Assembly (NCBI RefSeq): GCF_019139675.1
Contig: NZ_CP077077.1
Location: 3,720,001-3,784,000 of the forward strand
DNA length: 64,000 nt
Origin: Pseudomonas maumuensis
GTDB taxonomy: Bacteria > Pseudomonadota > Gammaproteobacteria > Pseudomonadales > Pseudomonadaceae
Direction: 5' to 3'
Positions 34,501 to 43,247 of the stretch are shown here, piece by piece (positions within the stretch are counted from its first letter, which is position 1; every line of letters starts with the position of its first letter). The position numbers were made by a program, and so were the translations under genes. The notes beneath the pieces were generated by a model that saw only the letters and a program-made list of their open reading frames with translations, did no database searches and was not told the origin of the DNA.

Positions 34501-35817
34501 GCTGTTGACCTGGCGTTCGGTGGCAGCGCTCAGGCGCAGATCGCCACCACTGTTCAGGCTCAGTTGGCCGGGCGCCTCGATGCTGCCGGCATTGACGGCG
34601 AGATCCTGCCCGGCATTCGCCCGAGCATCACGCTGGGCCACGACCTGCACCCCATGCTCGCGGGTATCGCTGTCGATCTGGGTGCGCTGGTAGGTTTCCC
34701 AATCGATGCCCAGTGCGCCGCTGCGCCAGTTCTCGCGTTTCTCCTGGAGCTTGCGGCTTTGCACGGTGCTCAGGGTGAGGTTGCGCCCGGCGTCGAGCTT
34801 GACGTCGCGCCCGGCCACGTCGGCGGCGGCCAGGGTCAGGTCCTGGGCACCCCGCAATTGCACATCGCCCTGGCTGCTGCGCACGCCCGCGCGGGTCGCT
34901 TGCAGCGAGTCGGCCACGGCGGCGCCGCTGATGTTCAGGTCACCCGCCGAGTCGATGCGCACGCCGTCGCGGCCTTCGATCTGCCCCGGCCCGACCCGCA
35001 CCCCGGCACCCTGCGCGGTGCTGACGATATTGATGCGCCCGGCCTGCATCGCGCCGAACAGGCTGGCGTCGATACGCTGCTCGCCGCTGGCCGCGCCGCC
35101 ATCGAGCACCTTGACCTGGCCGCTGGCGTAATCCAACTGGTTGCGGCCCACGCTGAGGTTGAGCTGGTCGCGGGCATCCAGGCGGCCCTGGCTGTCGATG
35201 CGCGGGGCGATCAGGTTGACCGAACCGCCGTCGTTGCGCAGGCCGGCGCCCTGCACCTGCAACTGGCCGCTGGCATCCTGGGTGCCCAGGGCCTTGAGCC
35301 TGCCGGCGTCCAGCTCGGGCCGGCCCACCACCAGGCTGGCGTTGGGCGCGTTGATGAAGCTGGCGCCGTTGACCGAGATGCCGTTGGGGTTGGCCAGCAC
35401 GTAGTCGGCGGCACGGCCGAAGATTTCCTGGGCGCCATTGATGGCCGAGGCGTTGCGGCTGACCACTTCATTGAGGATCACGCTCGCCGCCTGGCCCTGG
35501 AACTGCGGGTTGGCCGCCAGCTCGCCGGCCAGCTGCGAGTGCCCGGCCTGCAGGGCGTTGTTCAGCACCAGGCCCTGGCGGTCGACGTTGTAGTCGAGGA
35601 ACTGGTTATGCGACAGGCCCGCGCCGTTGGGGGCGACGATATTGACGATGGGCACGCCGCCCTGGGTCTGCAGTTGCGCTGTGCCCCCGGGCCCGGGGGC
35701 GACCACCACGCCGCCGGCCAGCGCTTGGGGCAGGCTGGTGGCCAGCAGCAGGCTGGCGATCGCCCAGCGCAGTTTGCCTTGCGGGGACAAATTGAAGGTA
35801 AAGGGGGTCTTGGGCAT
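31582..35817 (-). CDS. two-partner secretion exoprotein, filamentous haemagglutinin-like (TpsA)
   Basis: 1411-residue secreted beta-helix protein. It has a signal peptide (~1-35, ending QALAGG), then the TPS domain (~36-280) with NIVAPNGAGLSHNQFLDYNVD, GLVLNNA, VVSRNASAINGAQEIFGRAADYVLANPNGISVNGASFIN, and then long haemagglutinin repeats (VQLRGAQDLTLAAADVAGRD, DIELRAKASVLAEGAQL, LNIQVDGDARFEGSRL and similar). The C-terminus ends with a short Pro/Lys-rich region and no VENN or NILY-type pretoxin motif and no obvious toxin domain, and no immunity gene follows. It is therefore better read as an adhesin than a contact-dependent inhibition toxin. It is 38 bases downstream of its TpsB transporter gene. 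Confidence 0.93.
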   Translation of the reverse strand: MPKTPFTFNLSPQGKLRWAIASLLLATSLPQALAGGVVVAPGPGGTAQLQTQGGVPIVNIVAPNGAGLSHNQFLDYNVDRQGLVLNNALQAGHSQLAGELAANPQFQGQAASVILNEVVSRNASAINGAQEIFGRAADYVLANPNGISVNGASFINAPNASLVVGRPELDAGRLKALGTQDASGQLQVQGAGLRNDGGSVNLIAPRIDSQGRLDARDQLNLSVGRNQLDYASGQVKVLDGGAASGEQRIDASLFGAMQAGRINIVSTAQGAGVRVGPGQIEGRDGVRIDSAGDLNISGAAVADSLQATRAGVRSSQGDVQLRGAQDLTLAAADVAGRDVKLDAGRNLTLSTVQSRKLQEKRENWRSGALGIDWETYQRTQIDSDTREHGVQVVAQRDARANAGQDLAVNAGSIEAPGQLSLNSGGDLRLSAATERQVNSDQGKHTKGFWKADWDNRSETQRSVTSQLKGGDIELRAKASVLAEGAQLTSGQDIRIAGKQVQISNASRTDQRDSQNQQSKFFGVSHNEAKQNSRESTAVRSELVAGGSVGLNSAEGIEVVGSTVKATGALSADAAGDLKVASAQDTREHGSASSSRGFVASTKETAPGSGQYRAGVGYASDRHSATGSQVSQQGSSLSGSEVQLTAGGDLTVKGAAVKSTAGDTTLAGKQVSLLAEQDSRSESRDSSHTGGGVYLTAGLDRAGAGVDFAHATQQDAASSSTAKTTGIDSAGNLTIKADTLASEGAQANSAGTLSVSANQVDNRAARDTSSNSHQQSSWTADVGVNVEYKDIARPIAGVVKDVVDGKVSVKDALDGKLPLGDVKDVLAGKTSLTDALGKLGTPNLGVDLAVGHTSQQQGEQTGTAVVSQFNGQGVRLDVAGALKDQGTQYNANGGALNVKAGTLQADAASNTHSRSEQQVNADVSARVYTKTGEDLNVTANGSGGSKSFTEDSSTAVVGTFTGNQGLNIQVDGDARFEGSRLDGGQGAVAVNTGGKLALEQASNHERRDTGSLAGSASLTVGTLPVGDKVDLGAGLQLDHAGEHSTDSKAQVASISGSGPVRLGSGGDQTLQGTRIDVAGPVELKAGGALDLQAASDTRTVSGSHLGGGLNLGGKAATGEQGRDLSGKLGGNFNVGQTNERSQTLSGGQLNSRANVDLAGQSVHLQGTQVAAAGVNVSAGEGGLALESAQSTQSRNNWGVELKAGGNLSRNTPADADQQATASHDFDLGGKVHVDHLQGTTQQNSRIAADTVALNSTGAAQLSGARVEGQHIGGKFDGGLSIQERQDTTTSVRLDLGAGLVGKPGEAKEGEAKPAFGYTPSFNAQGEFVRKAGVGEASGITAQRELGLQVKSVEQGGNMVGAEVKPLGYQVKATLDLPKLPEAGLPSVSLDDGKLKVGPVTVEGQLDGLTNKG

Positions 35818-35855
35818 TGGTCACTCTCCATGTAGGTACTGCTAAATCGGTGCGC

Positions 35856-37565
35856 TCAAATCTGCACGGCGGCGCGCAACAGCCAGACTTCGGGCTCGCG
35901 CTGGTAACCACGGGGAGTGGTGAGGCTGCGCTGGTAGTCGAGGTCCAGCTGCAGCGCCTTCCAGCCCAGGTTCAAGCCCAGACTCGCGCCGCTCAGGCGC
36001 TGGCTGGAGGCGCCGTGGTCGGCCTTTATCCAGCCGTGATCCAGCCCCAGCCGTGGGGTGATGGTCAGCGGTCCCTGGGGGTGCAGCGGCAGGCGCAGGG
36101 TGTTGCGCCACACCGCCCCGCTGGCACCGGACAGGCTGCTGATGCGGTAGCCGCGCACGGCCGAGTCGTCGGTGCCGAGCAACTGCTCGATGGCCGGCAG
36201 CGGGTCCGGGCTGTACTGCAGGTTGAGCTGGCTCTGCCACTGCCAGGCCTGGCCCAGCAGCTGGCCATTGCGCCACTGGCTGAGCCCGGCGCGGTACTTG
36301 TGAAACTGCGCCATGGGCAGGTCGGGCACCCGCCGATCGGCATCGTCGTCGGCGCCAAACCAATGCAGCCCCTGGGCGTAGTTGAGGTCCAGATTCCACA
36401 CCGCGCGGTCGAGCCAGAACAGGTTGAGGCCGGCCTCGGCCACGGTCAGCGTCGGGCTCTGCACGTCCAGGCGCACCTTGGCGAACTCGCTGTCGACATC
36501 CTTGTGCGCCAGTTGCAGGCTGGCGCTCAGTTGATGGCGCTGGTCGCGCCACAGCACGCGCTCGCCGCGCAGGCTGAGCTGATCGGTAATGCCGCGGCTA
36601 TGCAGGGTCAGGGTGCTGAGCTTGACCGGCGAGCGATACTCGGCATGGCTGGCGAACAGGCTGAAGGTCCAGTAGCCATAGGGGATCGCGTAGTACAGGC
36701 TGGCGTTGCGGCTGTAACGGTCGCCCTGGTTGAGGGTATCGCTGGCCGACAGGCTGAGCAGGTCGTTGAGTGCCAGCGGGTTGTCCAGGCCCAGGCTGAG
36801 CACGCGACGGTCGCGCCCGGTGCTGGCGCTGCCGAGGTTGTCCAGGCCCAGGCCCACGGCCACCCGTGGCTGGCCGGCGCTGCGCGGGCGCAGAATGATC
36901 CGCGAGGCGCCCGGCTGGCTGCCGGGGGCGATATCGGCGGTCAAGTCGACCGAGCGCAGGCGGTTGAGCTGGTCCAGGCCCTGCTCCAAGTCACGCAGGT
37001 TGAGCGGCTCGCCGAGCATGCCGGGAAAGGCCCCGGCCAGCGACACCGGCAGGCGCTGGTCGGCCAGTTCGATGGCCTCCAGGTAGCCCTCGTCCACCAG
37101 GATGTCCAGCGACTGCCCGGCTGCCGGGGCGCTGCTCAGGTAGGGCCGGCTGGCGATATAGCCCTTTTCCAGGTACAGCGCGGTGATACTCGCCAGCAGC
37201 TGGTTGATCTGCCCCACACCCATGCACGCCGCCACCAGCGGGTCGATGCGCGCATCGAGGGTGGCACGCTCGATCAGGGTGACGCCACCCACACGCACCC
37301 CGGCCAGCGGCCAGCAGCGTGCATCCGGAGTCGCGGCCTGGGGGACCTGCGCAGAAGTATCCGGCCCCGTGAACGCACCGCGCTGCAGTTGGCGGCGACG
37401 TTGTTCCAGTTGCAGTTGCTGCAGATCATGTTGTTGCTGTTGCTGTTGGCGCAACACTTCCTGGCCGGGCACGAACGTCTCGGCACGCAGGTTGTCCAGG
37501 GACAGGCAGGCCAATACGACGCACAGCGATACGCGACGGCAATCAATAGCAGACAGGTACGACAT
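35856..37565 (-). CDS. two-partner secretion transporter, ShlB/FhaC/HecB family (TpsB)
   Basis: 569-residue outer-membrane Omp85-type pore that exports the TpsA encoded downstream. Order: signal peptide (~1-29), Gln/Arg-rich N-terminal helix (QEVLRQQQQQQHDLQQLQLEQRR), POTRA1 (WPLAGVRVGGVTLIERATL... GVGQINQLLASITALYLEKGYIASRPYL), POTRA2 (LDILVDEGYLEAIELADQRL... LNLRDLEQGLDQLNRL), then a 16-strand barrel with the VAVGLGLDNLGSASTGRDR segment and the FhaC-type GxxxVRGY signature as DSAVRGYRISSLSG. The ATG at 37565 starts the signal; 37592 is upstream in frame. First gene of the tps pair. Confidence 0.92.
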   Translation of the reverse strand: MSYLSAIDCRRVSLCVVLACLSLDNLRAETFVPGQEVLRQQQQQQHDLQQLQLEQRRRQLQRGAFTGPDTSAQVPQAATPDARCWPLAGVRVGGVTLIERATLDARIDPLVAACMGVGQINQLLASITALYLEKGYIASRPYLSSAPAAGQSLDILVDEGYLEAIELADQRLPVSLAGAFPGMLGEPLNLRDLEQGLDQLNRLRSVDLTADIAPGSQPGASRIILRPRSAGQPRVAVGLGLDNLGSASTGRDRRVLSLGLDNPLALNDLLSLSASDTLNQGDRYSRNASLYYAIPYGYWTFSLFASHAEYRSPVKLSTLTLHSRGITDQLSLRGERVLWRDQRHQLSASLQLAHKDVDSEFAKVRLDVQSPTLTVAEAGLNLFWLDRAVWNLDLNYAQGLHWFGADDDADRRVPDLPMAQFHKYRAGLSQWRNGQLLGQAWQWQSQLNLQYSPDPLPAIEQLLGTDDSAVRGYRISSLSGASGAVWRNTLRLPLHPQGPLTITPRLGLDHGWIKADHGASSQRLSGASLGLNLGWKALQLDLDYQRSLTTPRGYQREPEVWLLRAAVQI

Positions 37566-38111
37566 ACAACACCCATTCGCAGGCAAAGGCACAGCGAGAA
37601 TCGCAGTACTTGGAACTTCCCGGCACGGTCACCGAGAGTTATCGGCACACGTGCAATAACTTTAGAAAGTTGAGCGTTAATCACTGTAACGCTCGCGGAA
37701 AAGTTAATGACTGCCAATTACCAGCCAAAGCCCGGCATGACCACCTGGTCGCCCGACACCCCATGCTGCAGAGGCTAAGGGGGTTGACGCGACAGATTGT
37801 CCAACAATCAAACTTGCCGACTGTTTGAACCAACGGTACTTCTAGACACGAGCGGGAGACACCGGACTTTAGTCGAATGCCGTCTGCCCACAGCAACTTG
37901 GAAACACACAAGAGGACTCTACTTCGGTGAAACGCATCGAAACTAAGCCGAACAACTGGCCCGCACAGCGACGATTCGTGCTGAACTTTCAACTCTATTG
38001 AAGCGACTGTCCTCGAATGTACTTGCAACTCGAATACGCGTTAGATCCCTGGTGTATGCTCGCGACATCACAGCCCACCGTACTGAAATGCCCCTCGACA
38101 AGGACAACAGC
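37566..38111. other. AT-richer intergenic region upstream of the tps operon
   Basis: 546 bases of clearly lower GC content than the flanks, with open frames that lack coding character. It should contain the divergent promoters of tpsB (minus) and the GNAT gene (plus). Confidence 0.6.
37672..37694. promoter_or_regulatory. inverted repeat upstream of tpsB, candidate operator
   Basis: GAGCGTTA and TAACGCTC separated by 7 bases, about 107 bases upstream of the tpsB start in the AT-richer promoter region. Binding protein unknown. Confidence 0.35.
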
Positions 38112-38570
38112 ATGCCCCGCCTGGACTGGCTTGAACACCATATGGCCCACAGCGCTACCCTCGCCCAGTGGCTGCACCAACAGTTCCACTACGAGTACGC
38201 GGACGTGCCGCTTAGCGACTGGCAACGCGAGTTCGCCGAAGGTCAGCGCAACGGCCAATGGCGATGCCTGGTCGCCCTCGACGGCGACCGCCTGCTGGGC
38301 AGCGCCGCCCTGGCCAGCGACGACCTGCCCGGGCGCAGCGATCTTGGTCCGTGGCTGGCCTGCGTGTTCGTCACCCCGCAAGCACGAGGGCAAGGCCTGG
38401 CGGAACGAATGATCGAAGGCATCTGCGACCATGCACGCAGCAGCGGGGTCTCCACGCTCTATCTGCACACCCATGACCAGAGCGCCTACTACGCCAAGCG
38501 TGGCTGGGCACCGCTGGAGCCATTCGAGGCCTGGGGGCAGCAGCACTGGCTGATGTCACGCACGCTTTGA
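38112..38570 (+). CDS. GNAT-family N-acetyltransferase
   Basis: 152-residue acetyltransferase. Motif A is clear (ACVFVTPQARGQGLAERMIEGICDHARSSG), as is the following strand TLYLHTHDQSAYYAKRGW, which is typical of motif B. AAGGAC lies 6 bases before the ATG at 38112. Substrate not identifiable. Single gene next to a long palindromic repeat. Confidence 0.88.
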   Translation: MPRLDWLEHHMAHSATLAQWLHQQFHYEYADVPLSDWQREFAEGQRNGQWRCLVALDGDRLLGSAALASDDLPGRSDLGPWLACVFVTPQARGQGLAERMIEGICDHARSSGVSTLYLHTHDQSAYYAKRGWAPLEPFEAWGQQHWLMSRTL

Positions 38571-38659
38571 TCGCGTGCCGATGGCCGCTCTTTCAAGGTC
38601 TTTGGGTACGAGGCTATTGATCGAGTGAGGGCCTCTACGTGTTCGCCGCAAACCTTGCA

Positions 38660-38709
38660 GCGCCTATGAGATCGAGCGCCGCCCGCGCGGCGCTCGATCT
38701 CATAGGCGC
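38660..38709. repeat. perfect 23-bp palindromic hairpin repeat
   Basis: Arms 38660-38682 and 38687-38709 are perfect complements around a 4-base loop; outer flanks (TGTTCGCCGC and CGACGAACAC) also pair. The core matches the repeats at 31229 and 31448, so it is a dispersed element of this genome. Confidence 0.85.
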
Positions 38710-38877
38710 AGAAGCCTTCGCGACGAACACCTTGAATGACCTGACTGTAAAGCCCGCCCCCCGTGCCGCACACAAACGATCCAGCAGGGAATTATTTAGC
38801 GCGCCGTTGTATCTGACCCTAGGTACAAGGCTGGCCAAACCATGGCCATGCCCCCAAGCCTCGAAGGACAACGGCCC

Positions 38878-40380
38878 ATGAAATCACGCAGAAAACCCGT
38901 CAAGCCCATCGGCTTGAAGGACATCACCATCGTCGACGACGCCAAGATGCGCAAGGCCATCACCGCCGCCGCCCTGGGCAACGCGATGGAATGGTTCGAC
39001 TTTGGCGTCTACGGCTTCGTCGCCTATGCCTTGGGTAAGGTGTTCTTCCCCAACGCCAGCCCCGGCGTGCAGATGATCGCGGCGCTGGCCACCTTCTCCG
39101 TGCCCTTCCTGATCCGCCCGCTGGGCGGGCTGTTCTTCGGCGCCCTGGGCGACCGCTACGGGCGCCAGAAAGTGCTGGCCGCGACCATCGTGATCATGTC
39201 CCTGAGCACCTTCGCCATCGGCCTGATCCCCTCCTATGCCAGCATCGGCATCTGGGCGCCGATCCTGCTGTTGCTGGCGAAGATGGCCCAGGGCTTCTCG
39301 GTGGGCGGTGAATACACCGGCGCCTCGATCTTCGTCGCCGAGTACGCCCCGGACCGCAAGCGCGGCTTCCTCGGCAGCTGGCTGGACTTCGGCTCGATCG
39401 CCGGCTTCGTCCTCGGCGCCGGCGTGGTGGTGCTGATCTCGACGCTCCTCGGCGAGGAACAGTTCCTCGAATGGGGCTGGCGCCTGCCGTTCTTCCTGGC
39501 CCTGCCGCTGGGCCTGATCGGCCTGTACCTGCGCCACGCGCTGGAAGAAACCCCGGCCTTCCAGCAACACGTCGAAAAGCTCGAGCAAGGTGACCGCGAA
39601 GGCCTGGCCAGCGGCCCGAAAGTGTCGTTCAAGGAGGTGGCGACCCAGCACTGGCGCAGCCTGCTGACCTGCATCGGCGTGGTGATCGCCACCAACGTCA
39701 CCTACTACATGCTGCTCACCTACATGCCCAGCTACCTCTCGCACAACCTGCACTACAGCGAAGACCACGGCGTGCTGATCATCATCGCGATCATGGTCGG
39801 CATGCTGTTCGTGCAGCCGATCATCGGTCTGCTCAGCGACAAGTGGGGGCGCAAGCCATTCATCATCATCGGCAGCGTCGGCCTGTTCGCCCTGGCGATC
39901 CCGGCGTTCATGCTGATCACCAGCGGCAAGCTGGCGGTGATCTTCGCCGGCCTGTTGATCCTCGCCGTGCTGCTGAACTTCTTCATCGGCGTGATGGCCT
40001 CGACCCTGCCGGCGATGTTCCCCACGCATATCCGCTACAGCGCCCTGGCCAGCGCCTTCAACATCTCGGTGCTGATCGCCGGCCTGACCCCGACCCTCGC
40101 CGCCTGGCTGGTGGAAACCACCGACAACCTGTACATGCCGGCCTATTACCTGATGGTGATCGCCGTGATCGGCCTGCTCACCGGCCTGACCATGAAGGAG
40201 ACCGCCAACCGTCCGTTGCGCGGCGCCGCCCCGGCCGCCTCGGATATCGACGAAGCCCGCGAACTGCTGCAGGAGCACCACGACAACATCGAACAGAAGA
40301 TCGAGGACATCGACGCGCAGATCGCCGAGCTGGAGGCCAAGCGCAAGACCCTGGCCCAGCAGCACCCACGCATCGATTGA
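38878..40380 (+). CDS. proP: osmosensing proline/betaine:H+ symporter ProP
   Basis: 500-residue 12-helix MFS transporter of the metabolite:H+ symporter family, the same length as E. coli ProP. Visible features: LGNAMEWFDFGVYGFVAYALGKVFFP, LGGLFFGALGDRYGRQKVL (MFS signature loop), AQGFSVGGEYTGASIFVAEYAP and GLLSDKWGRKP. The C-terminal tail (DIDEARELLQEHHDNIEQKIEDIDAQIAELEAKRKTL) is the long antiparallel coiled coil that tunes ProP osmotic activation. AAGGAC precedes the ATG at 38878. Substrates are inferred from the family; regulation is largely by osmolality. Confidence 0.92.
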   Translation: MKSRRKPVKPIGLKDITIVDDAKMRKAITAAALGNAMEWFDFGVYGFVAYALGKVFFPNASPGVQMIAALATFSVPFLIRPLGGLFFGALGDRYGRQKVLAATIVIMSLSTFAIGLIPSYASIGIWAPILLLLAKMAQGFSVGGEYTGASIFVAEYAPDRKRGFLGSWLDFGSIAGFVLGAGVVVLISTLLGEEQFLEWGWRLPFFLALPLGLIGLYLRHALEETPAFQQHVEKLEQGDREGLASGPKVSFKEVATQHWRSLLTCIGVVIATNVTYYMLLTYMPSYLSHNLHYSEDHGVLIIIAIMVGMLFVQPIIGLLSDKWGRKPFIIIGSVGLFALAIPAFMLITSGKLAVIFAGLLILAVLLNFFIGVMASTLPAMFPTHIRYSALASAFNISVLIAGLTPTLAAWLVETTDNLYMPAYYLMVIAVIGLLTGLTMKETANRPLRGAAPAASDIDEARELLQEHHDNIEQKIEDIDAQIAELEAKRKTLAQQHPRID

Positions 40381-40528
40381 GCAGGCTTGCGCATTCCGCC
40401 GGATTGCTTGCCTGATCCTCTGAACATGCGGGGTGCATCGATTGCGCAACAGGGCCATGTGCTAGCGTTTCTGGATTGGGGAACAGCGTATTCCCCGCTT
40501 CCAGAACCGATGATCAGCAGGTGAGCCC

Positions 40529-40984
40529 ATGGAACTAAGAATCAACCAGCAGACCTACCAGGTCGAGGCTGACGCCGACACGCCCTTGCTCTGGGTGATC
40601 CGTGACGACCTCGGCCTGACCGGCACCAAGTACGGTTGCGGCCTGGCCCAATGCGGCGCCTGCTCGGTGCTGGTGGACGGCAACGTGGTGCGCGCCTGCG
40701 TCACCCCGGTGGCCGGCGTGGTCGGTCGTGAAGTCACCACCATCGAGGCCATCGAAGCCGACGCCGTGGGCAAGCGCGTGGTCGCCGCCTGGGTCGAGCA
40801 CCAGGTGGCCCAGTGCGGCTACTGCCAGTCCGGCCAGGTGATGGCGGCCACCGCGCTACTCAAGCACACCCCCAAGCCCAGCACCGAACAGATCGACGCA
40901 GCCATGGTCAACCTGTGCCGCTGCGGCACCTACAACGCCATCCATGCCGCCGTCCACGAACTGGCCCAAGGGGAGAACGCCTGA
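40529..40984 (+). CDS. molybdenum hydroxylase small subunit, [2Fe-2S] (isoquinoline/aldehyde oxidoreductase type)
   Basis: 151-residue electron-transfer subunit with two [2Fe-2S] sites: plant-type cluster in TGTKYGCGLAQCGACSVLVDG and the second in AQCGYCQSGQVMAA plus VNLCRCGTYNAI. It belongs to the xanthine oxidase family (IorA/CoxS type). It opens a four-gene operon with the molybdopterin subunit (stop/start overlap TGATG), a triheme cytochrome and XdhC. Electrons from the Mo centre pass through it to the cytochrome. Confidence 0.95.
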   Translation: MELRINQQTYQVEADADTPLLWVIRDDLGLTGTKYGCGLAQCGACSVLVDGNVVRACVTPVAGVVGREVTTIEAIEADAVGKRVVAAWVEHQVAQCGYCQSGQVMAATALLKHTPKPSTEQIDAAMVNLCRCGTYNAIHAAVHELAQGENA

Positions 40985-43230
40985 TGAATGCGCGTATCGA
41001 CACTCCTGACGACCTGGCACGGCTGCGCAGCGGCGAAACGGTCAACCTGTCGCGCCGGCGCTTTCTTGCCGGCAGCGCCATCGGCGCCCTGGTGCTCGGC
41101 TTCGGCCTGCCGCTGGGCTCGGCGCGGGTGCAGGCCGCCGCCGTAACTACCGAGCGCGGCACCCAGGTGCCGGCCTTCCTGGAGATCCGCGCGGACGGCA
41201 GCGTGCATCTGCTCAGCCCGTTCATGGAGGGCGGGCAAGGCGTCAACACGGCCATGGCGCAGATCATCGGCGAGGAACTGGACGCCGACCCGGCCACCTT
41301 CGTGGTCGAAAGCGCGCCAGCGGGCGAGGCCTACGTGGTGATGGAGAACGGCCTGCGCATCACCGGCGGCAGCATGTCGGTGCGCATGAGCTACCCGACC
41401 ATGCGCCGCCTCGGCGCCCTGGCCCGATTGATGCTGCTGCAGGCCGGTGCCGAACAGCTGGGGGTGCCGGTCGCTGAACTGAGCACCGAGCCTGGCAAGG
41501 TGGTGCATGCCGCGTCGGGCCGCGCGCTGGGCTACGGCGAACTGGCCGCCAAGGCCATGGACCTGCCGGTGCCCGACCCTGCCAGCGTCAAGCTGCGCGA
41601 CCCCAGCCAGTTCCGCTGGATCGGCAAGCCGGTGCAGCGCCTCGACGCCTACGACAAGTCCACCGGCAAGGCCGTCTACAGCATCGACGTCAAGGTCGAC
41701 GGTATGCTCCACGCCGCCGTGCAGCATGCGCCGCGCCTGGGCATGACCGTCGGCAGCCTGCGCAACGAGGACCAAGTCAAGGCCATGAAGGGCGTGCATT
41801 CGGTACATCAATTGCCCGGCGCGGTCGCCGTGGTCGCCGAACGTTGGTGGCACGCCAAGCGTGCGGTGGAAGCGCTGCAGGTGGACTGGAAGGAAGTGGC
41901 CGCCGACAGCCAGGTGCGGCCAATGCCTGCCGATTTTTCCAGCGACGGCTGGCGCGAACACCTGGCCGCCCAGACCGGGCCGAGCCGCGACGAGGAAAAC
42001 CACGGCGATGTCGCCGGCGCCCTGGCCGCGGCCAAGACCAAGGTCGAGGCCACCTACCACAACCAGTTCCTCAACCACGCGCAGTTGGAACCGCCCTCCG
42101 CCACCGCCCGTTTCAACCCCGACGGCTCGCTGGAAGTGTGGCTGCCCAACCAGGCCCAGGACATGTTCCGCGACGACATCGCCAAGCGCACCGGCCTGGA
42201 CCCGGCGCGGATCACCCTGCATTCGCCACTGCTCGGCGGTTTCTTCGGTCGGCACTTCCTGTACGACTCGGCCAACCCCTACCCGCAGGCCATCGCCCTG
42301 GCCCAGGCGGTCGGCAGACCGGTGAAACTGATCTGGAGCCGCGAGGAAGAGTTCCTGCGCGATGCCATGCGCCCCATGGCCGTGGTCAAGTTCCGCGCCG
42401 CGCTGGACGAGAAAGGTCTGCCGGTGGCCATCGAGGCGATCAGCGCCACCGAAGGCCCGACCGAGGCGATTGCCGGCAAGCAGGGCGACACGGTCGACCC
42501 CACCGCCCTCGAAGGGTTGTCGGGCAAGGCCTACGCCATCGCCAACAAGCGCATCGCGCAGATCTATGTCAAAGGCCCGGCCATGCTCGGCTACTGGCGC
42601 TCGGTGGGCAATTCGCTGAACGACTTCTTCTACGAGTCGTTCCTCGACGAGTTGGCCGACAAGGGCGGCCATGACCCCTATGAACTGCGCCTGCACCTGC
42701 TACAGGGCAACCCACGCCTGACCACCCTGCTGCAGGCGGTGGGCGAGCTGTCCGGCGGCTGGAAGCGCGGCCCGTTCATCGCCGAGGACGGCAGCAAGCG
42801 CGCCCGTGGCGTGGCCATGGCCTCGCCGTTCGGCTCCGAGGCAGCGGTGATCGCCGAGGTGTCGCTGGAGGGCGGCCAGGTCAAGGTGCATGACATCTGG
42901 CAGGCCATCGACCCGGGCAGCATCGTCAACCCGGCGATCATCGAGGCCCAGGTCAACGGCGCGGTATCCCTGGGCCTGTCCCAGGTGCTGCTGGAAGAAT
43001 CGGTGTGGCTGAACGGCATGCCACGGGCGCGCAACTACGACCTGTACCCAGTGCTGCCGCCGTCGCGCATGGCCCGGGTGCATGTGCGCATCGTCGAGAG
43101 CGGGGCGAAGATGGGCGGCATCGGTGAACCGCCGCTGCCGGCGGTGGCGCCCGCGGTGGCCAACGCCGTGGCGCAGCTCACCGGCCAGCGCGTGCGCAGC
43201 ATGCCCCTGAGCCGCCATACCTTCAGCTGA
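40984..43230 (+). CDS. molybdopterin-binding large subunit, isoquinoline 1-oxidoreductase/aldehyde dehydrogenase type
   Basis: 748-residue Mo-hydroxylase catalytic subunit of the IorB type. It has a twin-arginine signal inside the N-terminus (NLSRRRFLAGSAIGALVLGFGLPLG), typical of exported members. MoCo-binding segments include SPFMEGGQGVNTAMAQIIGEELD, GKPVQRLDAYDKSTGKAVYSID, LLGGFFGRHFLYDS and the active-site Glu in GAKMGGIGEPPLPAVAPAVANAV. The ATG overlaps the small-subunit stop. Hydroxylation of aldehydes or N-heterocycles is the family function; the substrate is open. A periplasmic enzyme donating to the cytochrome subunit downstream is the likely arrangement. Confidence 0.94.
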   Translation: MNARIDTPDDLARLRSGETVNLSRRRFLAGSAIGALVLGFGLPLGSARVQAAAVTTERGTQVPAFLEIRADGSVHLLSPFMEGGQGVNTAMAQIIGEELDADPATFVVESAPAGEAYVVMENGLRITGGSMSVRMSYPTMRRLGALARLMLLQAGAEQLGVPVAELSTEPGKVVHAASGRALGYGELAAKAMDLPVPDPASVKLRDPSQFRWIGKPVQRLDAYDKSTGKAVYSIDVKVDGMLHAAVQHAPRLGMTVGSLRNEDQVKAMKGVHSVHQLPGAVAVVAERWWHAKRAVEALQVDWKEVAADSQVRPMPADFSSDGWREHLAAQTGPSRDEENHGDVAGALAAAKTKVEATYHNQFLNHAQLEPPSATARFNPDGSLEVWLPNQAQDMFRDDIAKRTGLDPARITLHSPLLGGFFGRHFLYDSANPYPQAIALAQAVGRPVKLIWSREEEFLRDAMRPMAVVKFRAALDEKGLPVAIEAISATEGPTEAIAGKQGDTVDPTALEGLSGKAYAIANKRIAQIYVKGPAMLGYWRSVGNSLNDFFYESFLDELADKGGHDPYELRLHLLQGNPRLTTLLQAVGELSGGWKRGPFIAEDGSKRARGVAMASPFGSEAAVIAEVSLEGGQVKVHDIWQAIDPGSIVNPAIIEAQVNGAVSLGLSQVLLEESVWLNGMPRARNYDLYPVLPPSRMARVHVRIVESGAKMGGIGEPPLPAVAPAVANAVAQLTGQRVRSMPLSRHTFS

Positions 43231-43247
43231 CACGACAAGGACAGCCC

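Noticed and set aside
32011..35835. 1274-codon plus-strand open frame antisense to TpsA
   Set aside because: A shadow of the GC-rich repeat gene on the minus strand; no start signal, and the minus frame has a signal peptide and TPS domain.
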